Shown: positions 60,058 through 64,000 of the stretch, in pieces
How the letters are laid out: every line of letters starts with the position of its first letter
Position numbering within the stretch: the first letter of the stretch is position 1
Assembly (NCBI GenBank): GCA_038210135.1
Contig: JBBQWZ010000027.1
Coordinates: 22,696-86,695 of the forward strand
Direction: 5' to 3'
From: JBBQWZ01 sp038210135
GTDB lineage: Bacteria; Acidobacteriota; Terriglobia; Bryobacterales; Bryobacteraceae
DNA length: 64,000 nt
Notes under the pieces: model-generated
Told to the model about the DNA's origin: nothing
The model's input: only the letters and a program-made list of their open reading frames with translations
The model's database searches: none
Position numbers and translations under genes: made by a program

Positions 60058-60810
60058 ATGGTGCTCAAGCGGAATACTGTAAAGAAATTGGCGTCGCTTT
60101 CTGCGTTCGGCGCAGGAGTTCTGGCGGCTGGCGCTCAGGATGCGCAGGCCACGGTGATCTTCTCTGGGACGATCAACGCAAAAGTAGGCTTCGATGTCGG
60201 CAATGGGTTCGGCGCGGGGTATACCTCCCCAGCTTTGGGCGCCGGGGGGCCGCACTTCAAGTTCACCGCGCAATCAGGCTTCACGGCCAATCATGTCAAT
60301 TCTTTCAAGAAGATTCTGTTTAACAACGCCGGCGGCTTGAATTTCGCTGCAGGTGGCAGCGGCCAGGTCGTCGCGCAGGTCTTTTCCGCCGGTGCAACTT
60401 GGGGCGCGGCGGCTGGCTTTGGCAATGGTCTCGTGGAGAGCCGGTTTATAGGCGGCGGCCACACTCCGTTTGCGTACAGCCTGGCTGGCCCCGGCCCGTT
60501 CACCAACAAGTATTTCCTGATCAATTTCGGCCCGGGCAATTCGCTCTACGGCTGGATTCAGGCTACTTTGGCGGTGTCGAAATCCTCCAGCTCTTCAGGT
60601 ACGTTTGGGCCGAATCTCACGATCATCAACTACGCTTTCGACGACACCGGCTTCAAACTCGCGGCGGGATCCACCGTGGGCGCGCCTCCTCCGTCTTCGA
60701 CGCCGGAACCAAGTACCTTCGGAATGCTGGCGCTGGGCGCGCTGGCATTCGGAGCCGCTGGCGTTCGCAGATGGCGGGCTGCTAAGGTTCAGGATCGCTC
60801 CAGCGACTGA
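60058..60810 (+). CDS. PEP-CTERM sorting-domain protein
   Basis: A 250-residue exported protein behind GGAGGAG. The leader MVLKRNTVKKLASLSAFGAG is a signal peptide. The body is Gly/Ala/Phe/Asn-rich with little charge (LGAGGPHFKFTAQSGF). The C-terminus STPEPSTFGMLALGALAFGA is the PEP-CTERM signal: PEP box, one membrane helix, then basic VRRWRAAK. Exosortase should cut it there and attach or release it at the cell surface; no exosortase gene is in the window. It overlaps the next gene by one base (TGATG). Confidence 0.93.
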   Translation: MVLKRNTVKKLASLSAFGAGVLAAGAQDAQATVIFSGTINAKVGFDVGNGFGAGYTSPALGAGGPHFKFTAQSGFTANHVNSFKKILFNNAGGLNFAAGGSGQVVAQVFSAGATWGAAAGFGNGLVESRFIGGGHTPFAYSLAGPGPFTNKYFLINFGPGNSLYGWIQATLAVSKSSSSSGTFGPNLTIINYAFDDTGFKLAAGSTVGAPPPSSTPEPSTFGMLALGALAFGAAGVRRWRAAKVQDRSSD

Positions 60811-63611
60811 TGCGGCGGCTGCTTTTGGTCGGTTGGGATGCTGCCGACTGGAAGATCATCGACCCCCTGATCGCGCGCGGAGAGATGCCGCATCTCGCTG
60901 GCGTGATCGCCCAGGGCGTTCGCGGCAACATCGCAACCATTCATCCGCCGCTAAGTCCGATGCTATGGACCTCCATCGCAACCGGAAAGCGAGCCCACAA
61001 ACACGGCATCCACGGATTCACCGAACCTACCGAGGACGGCCTAGGCATTCGGCGCATCAGCAACCTGAGCCGCAAGACCAAAGCGTTTTGGAACATCCTC
61101 AATCAGAACGGAAAGCGCTGCATCGTAGTCGGCTGGTGGCCGTCGCACCCGGCCGAGCCGCTGCGCGGGGTGATGGTTTCGAATCATTTTCCGCTGTCGG
61201 TCAGCCAGCATCCTGAAACGCCGATGGCGCCTGGCACGGTCTGGCCGGAGGCACTCGCCGCCAGTCTCGCCGAGTTGCGCGTACACGGTGCCGAAATCAC
61301 AGGCGACATGCTCCGGATGTTCGCGAAGGATTTCGCGGCGCTCGACCAGACCAACGACAAAAGCCTTCACGATCTCGCGGGAATCATCGCCGAATCGATG
61401 AGCATCCACGCTGCGGCGACGGAATTGATCGAGCACCAGGAGTGGGACGTCGCCGCCATCTACTACGTCGGCATCGACCATTTCTCCCACCGCTTCATGC
61501 GTTTTCACGCCGGCAAGACTCCCCGTAAGCAGGCACCGGAAGCCCGGATGTTTGCCGGTGTCGTCGCCAACGCTTATCGGTATCACGACGTCATGCTGGG
61601 CCGCCTTCTCGCGCTTGCTGGTGACGACTGCTCGGTAATGCTCACCAGCGACCACGGATTCCATTCCGACCGGCTGCTGCCCGATTACATTCCCGCCGAG
61701 GCGGCCGGCCCCGCGGCCGAGCATCGAAATTTCGGCGTCTTCTGCATGCGCGCTCCGGGAGTTGCTGGGGGAAACGAGATCTTCGGCGCCACCATTTTGG
61801 ACATCGCGCCGACCGTGTTACATCTCGCCGGCCTCCCCTCCGGAGCCGACATGGACGGCCGGGTCCTCATCAATGCGTTCGAAAATCAAACGGTCTTTCC
61901 GCAAGTTCCAAGTTGGGACGAGATCCCCGGCGACGACGGCCGTCATCCGGCTTGGCGGCAGTATGACAGCGCCGCCGCGGCCGAGTCGTTGCAGCAGCTC
62001 GTGAACCTCGGCTACATAGCGCCGCTCGGTGAAGACGTGGGCCAGGCGGTCGCGCAGACCGTCGAAGAGAATCAATACAATCTGGCGCGCGCCTACATGG
62101 ACGCCGGATTCGCACGGGAAGGCGCGCGAATTCTGAAAAGCCTGGTCGCGAACGATTCCGGCCAGGGCCGGTATTATCTGCATCTGTTCGAATGCTGGTT
62201 CACGGAATCGGACTATGATGAGGCGACACGCGTGCTCGACGCGTTCGACCGGGCGTTCGCTGCGATTCAGCCCGAAGCCGCGGCGGAACTGGCTCGCCGG
62301 CGGGCCGCGTGCCCCGACGAGAAGTTACCTGCGGATGTCCAGGGCCGGCAGGATCCGACCGAGATCATGCACCGGCGAAAGCTTGCCGAACAGGCATCCG
62401 GTTTTGAATTACAGCGAGTAATTGCGCGCGCCCGGCTGTTGATGGCCCAGTCGCAGTCGCCGTCCAAACGCGAGGCCGCCCATCACCTGTTGGAGCAACT
62501 GGACTCGCCGAGAGGCCGTCCCGAGATGGCATTCTTCCTCGCGATGGGTTTCGCGACATTGAAGGATTATCCGGTCGCCCTCGACTACATCCGTCGCGTT
62601 CGGCGCGCGGACAAAGATCATTGGCAGGTGATTTCACTCGAAGCGCGCGTCCATCAGGCCGCCGGACGCGACCGCGAGTGCGTCGAGTGCGCGGTGGACT
62701 CGCTCGCATTGGTCTACTTCCAACCGATCCTGCACTATCATATGGGGCTCTCGCTGCGGCGCCTCGGCGACGAGGTGCGCGCGGAGCAGTCCTTCGCTAT
62801 CGCATTGCGGCAAATGCCCGGCCTGGTCGGAGCGCATCTTGAGTTGTCGAAGATCATGCGCAAGGCCAAGCGCCTGGGCGAGGCCAACATGCACCTGGCG
62901 CAAGCCAAGTTACTACGCGATGAGGCCAAGCGCCGCCGCGAGGATCGCGCCGCCGGAATCCTCGCCCCATTGGGCAAGGTGATCGATCCCGGATTGCTGC
63001 CGATCGATCGATGGGAAGGCGCTCCGCCCGAGGACCGGTCGAAAGTGGTCACCATCGTCTCCGGCTTGCCTCGTAGCGGCACATCCATGATGATGCGCCT
63101 TCTGGACGCGGCCGGCATCGAGCCTTATACAGACGGCCTCCGCCAGCCCGACGCCGACAATCCCCGAGGGTACTTCGAGCACGAACGCGCCACCCGCCTT
63201 CATCAGGACGCGAGTTGGCTGCACGAAGCCCGAGGGAAGGCGGTCAAGATTGTGGCGCATCTTCTTCCACGCCTACCTCACAACGAGCAGTACCGGATTG
63301 TTTTCATGCGTCGGAACCTCGAAGAGGTCCTCGCATCCCAGCGCGCGATGCTCGAGCGGTCAGGCCATTCGGCGACCAGCTTGAGCGACAGCGAATTGGA
63401 GCGCGTGTACACCGGACAGCTCGTCCGAATTCAGGATTGGATCCGGCGAGCGCCCGGCGTCGAGGTGACGACCATCGGCTACGCGGAGGCTCTCGGCGAT
63501 CCAGCGGCGGTTGCCGGCCGGTTGGCCGAATTTCTTGGGCAGCCCTTCGATCAGGCGCGGGCAGCGGGCGCCGTTGAGCCGGCATTGAGAAGGCAAGTCC
63601 GGCCAGACTGA
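60810..63611 (+). CDS. Phosphodiesterase/TPR/sulfotransferase fusion protein
   Basis: A 933-residue multidomain protein. Residues 1 to about 390 are an alkaline-phosphatase-superfamily phosphodiesterase: LLLVGWDAADWKIIDPL (metal Asp), PMLWTSIATGKRAHKHG (nucleophile Thr region), YYVGIDHFSHR (about 220) and MLTSDHGFHSDR (about 279). About 410-730 are TPR-like helical repeats. From about 748 VTIVSGLPRSGTSMMMRLLD is the 5'-phosphosulfate-binding loop of sulfotransferases, with RIVFMRRNLEEVLASQRAML as the 3'-phosphate site. Family members usually have only one of these parts. ATG in a TGATG overlap ties it to the PEP-CTERM protein; it may modify that protein or its glycan. Confidence 0.88.
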   Translation: MRRLLLVGWDAADWKIIDPLIARGEMPHLAGVIAQGVRGNIATIHPPLSPMLWTSIATGKRAHKHGIHGFTEPTEDGLGIRRISNLSRKTKAFWNILNQNGKRCIVVGWWPSHPAEPLRGVMVSNHFPLSVSQHPETPMAPGTVWPEALAASLAELRVHGAEITGDMLRMFAKDFAALDQTNDKSLHDLAGIIAESMSIHAAATELIEHQEWDVAAIYYVGIDHFSHRFMRFHAGKTPRKQAPEARMFAGVVANAYRYHDVMLGRLLALAGDDCSVMLTSDHGFHSDRLLPDYIPAEAAGPAAEHRNFGVFCMRAPGVAGGNEIFGATILDIAPTVLHLAGLPSGADMDGRVLINAFENQTVFPQVPSWDEIPGDDGRHPAWRQYDSAAAAESLQQLVNLGYIAPLGEDVGQAVAQTVEENQYNLARAYMDAGFAREGARILKSLVANDSGQGRYYLHLFECWFTESDYDEATRVLDAFDRAFAAIQPEAAAELARRRAACPDEKLPADVQGRQDPTEIMHRRKLAEQASGFELQRVIARARLLMAQSQSPSKREAAHHLLEQLDSPRGRPEMAFFLAMGFATLKDYPVALDYIRRVRRADKDHWQVISLEARVHQAAGRDRECVECAVDSLALVYFQPILHYHMGLSLRRLGDEVRAEQSFAIALRQMPGLVGAHLELSKIMRKAKRLGEANMHLAQAKLLRDEAKRRREDRAAGILAPLGKVIDPGLLPIDRWEGAPPEDRSKVVTIVSGLPRSGTSMMMRLLDAAGIEPYTDGLRQPDADNPRGYFEHERATRLHQDASWLHEARGKAVKIVAHLLPRLPHNEQYRIVFMRRNLEEVLASQRAMLERSGHSATSLSDSELERVYTGQLVRIQDWIRRAPGVEVTTIGYAEALGDPAAVAGRLAEFLGQPFDQARAAGAVEPALRRQVRPD

Positions 63612-63792
63612 TCGGCCCACGAAAGCGAGGAAGCGCGAAGTCGCGCCCGTTATAAGCGCCGGATGCAAAATAGACCAGTAAGCGCCGCATGAGCGGTGTT
63701 GCTGGCGGAGCAAGATTAGACCGCCAGAAGACTGGTTCCATCGAACATTCCCATAGAGATGTGTTTTGTGGAACACCGGAGAGGTGTACACA

Positions 63793-63861
63793 GTGGAGCT
63801 GTATGCGCGGGTCCGACGAGCCATCGTCGTCGACAAGATGAGCGAACGCGAGGCGGCCCAA
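63793..63861 (+). pseudogene. IS21 istA N-terminal fragment
   Basis: GTG 63793 reads VELYARVRRAIVVDKMSERE and then AAQ, the DNA-binding start of IS21-family IstA. It is cut after 23 codons by a fragment of an IS3 transposase in the other direction. Confidence 0.7.
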
Positions 63862-64000
63862 AACGAACTCATCGCGCAGCCGAATGTACGTAATATCGGC
63901 CCTCCAAAGCTGATCTGGCGCCGTTAAAATCATGCCGCGCGCCAGGTTCGGATAGATTGTGCGCGCGTGCTTGGAATCGGTGGTGACGACGAACTTGCGC
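63862..64000 (-). pseudogene. IS3-family transposase (OrfB) fragment
   Basis: The minus-strand frame reads FVVTTDSKHARTIYPNLARG, then LTAPDQLWRADITYIRLRDE and FV, which is the start of the DDE integrase domain of IS3 OrfB: the first Asp is in WRADITYI. It runs off the right edge of the window. On its downstream side it is cut directly at the IS21 fragment, so the rest of the domain is absent here. Confidence 0.85.

Noticed and set aside
1..64000. CRISPR arrays and rRNA genes
   Set aside because: No regularly spaced direct repeats of 24-48 bp and no rRNA-like segments were seen.

Overview
The window reads as a chromosomal segment of a soil Acidobacteriota, most likely near Solibacteres/Bryobacterales. 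The evidence is a set of families typical of that group: an Oar-like TonB-dependent receptor with a carboxypeptidase-regulatory N-terminus, two full ADOP-type ABC permeases (one behind a PadR repressor) plus a third fragment, a TIGR03435-type secreted protein, a PEP-CTERM protein and a long Ser/Thr kinase with TPR repeats. The DNA is GC-rich with strong GC3 bias, so most antisense frames stay open by chance. No taxonomic search was possible; the assignment is inference.

Region 1 (1-36.5 kb) is a core chromosome. It carries a partial crotonase, glpD, the TonB receptor, yqcC, an ankyrin/haem-motif/cyclase-fold secreted protein, a Tat-exported Gfo/Idh/MocA oxidoreductase and a tight acyl-CoA dehydrogenase-meaB-mtnP-GT9-like operon. 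These are followed by fabG plus a methyltransferase, ubiD, gltS, tRNA-His, a DEAD-box helicase, a B12-type radical SAM enzyme, an S9 peptidase, kinase plus secreted partner, an ethanolamine-type permease, padR plus ADOP permease, and the ftsY-ribD-ribE operon ending in a frameshifted YbaY-like lipoprotein gene. A broken fdhD lies just before tRNA-Asn.

Region 2 (about 37.3-50.6 kb) is a mobile element next to tRNA-Asn. It has a serine-recombinase module (DUF2924, large recombinase, small HTH protein), a two-gene module of unknown function, then five genes chained by overlapping start/stop codons: AlpA-like HTH, unknown, sigma-like factor, PrimPol-type primase and VapE-type helicase. Eight TGTCACC iterons in both orientations cover the end of vapE, and a perfect 32-bp inverted repeat lies 0.4 kb further on. 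Small phage-like genes, a DUF3489 protein and a ParB-methyltransferase fusion follow. The layout resembles a self-replicating phage-satellite/P4-like element rather than a complete prophage: no capsid, portal, large terminase or tail genes are visible.

Region 3 (50.6-59.8 kb) is a gene-poor accessory mosaic. An ADOP permease sits between two copies of a 110-bp sequence, the second of which is the leader of a small serine resolvase. A pair of 60-bp direct repeats brackets a segment with a carboxypeptidase-regulatory-like protein, a TIGR03435 gene flanked by near-perfect inverted repeats, and a toprim primase fragment. A truncated ADOP permease ends the region.

Region 4 (60.0-64.0 kb) holds a PEP-CTERM surface protein directly overlapping a 933-residue phosphodiesterase/TPR/sulfotransferase fusion, then fused IS21 and IS3 remnants at the window edge.
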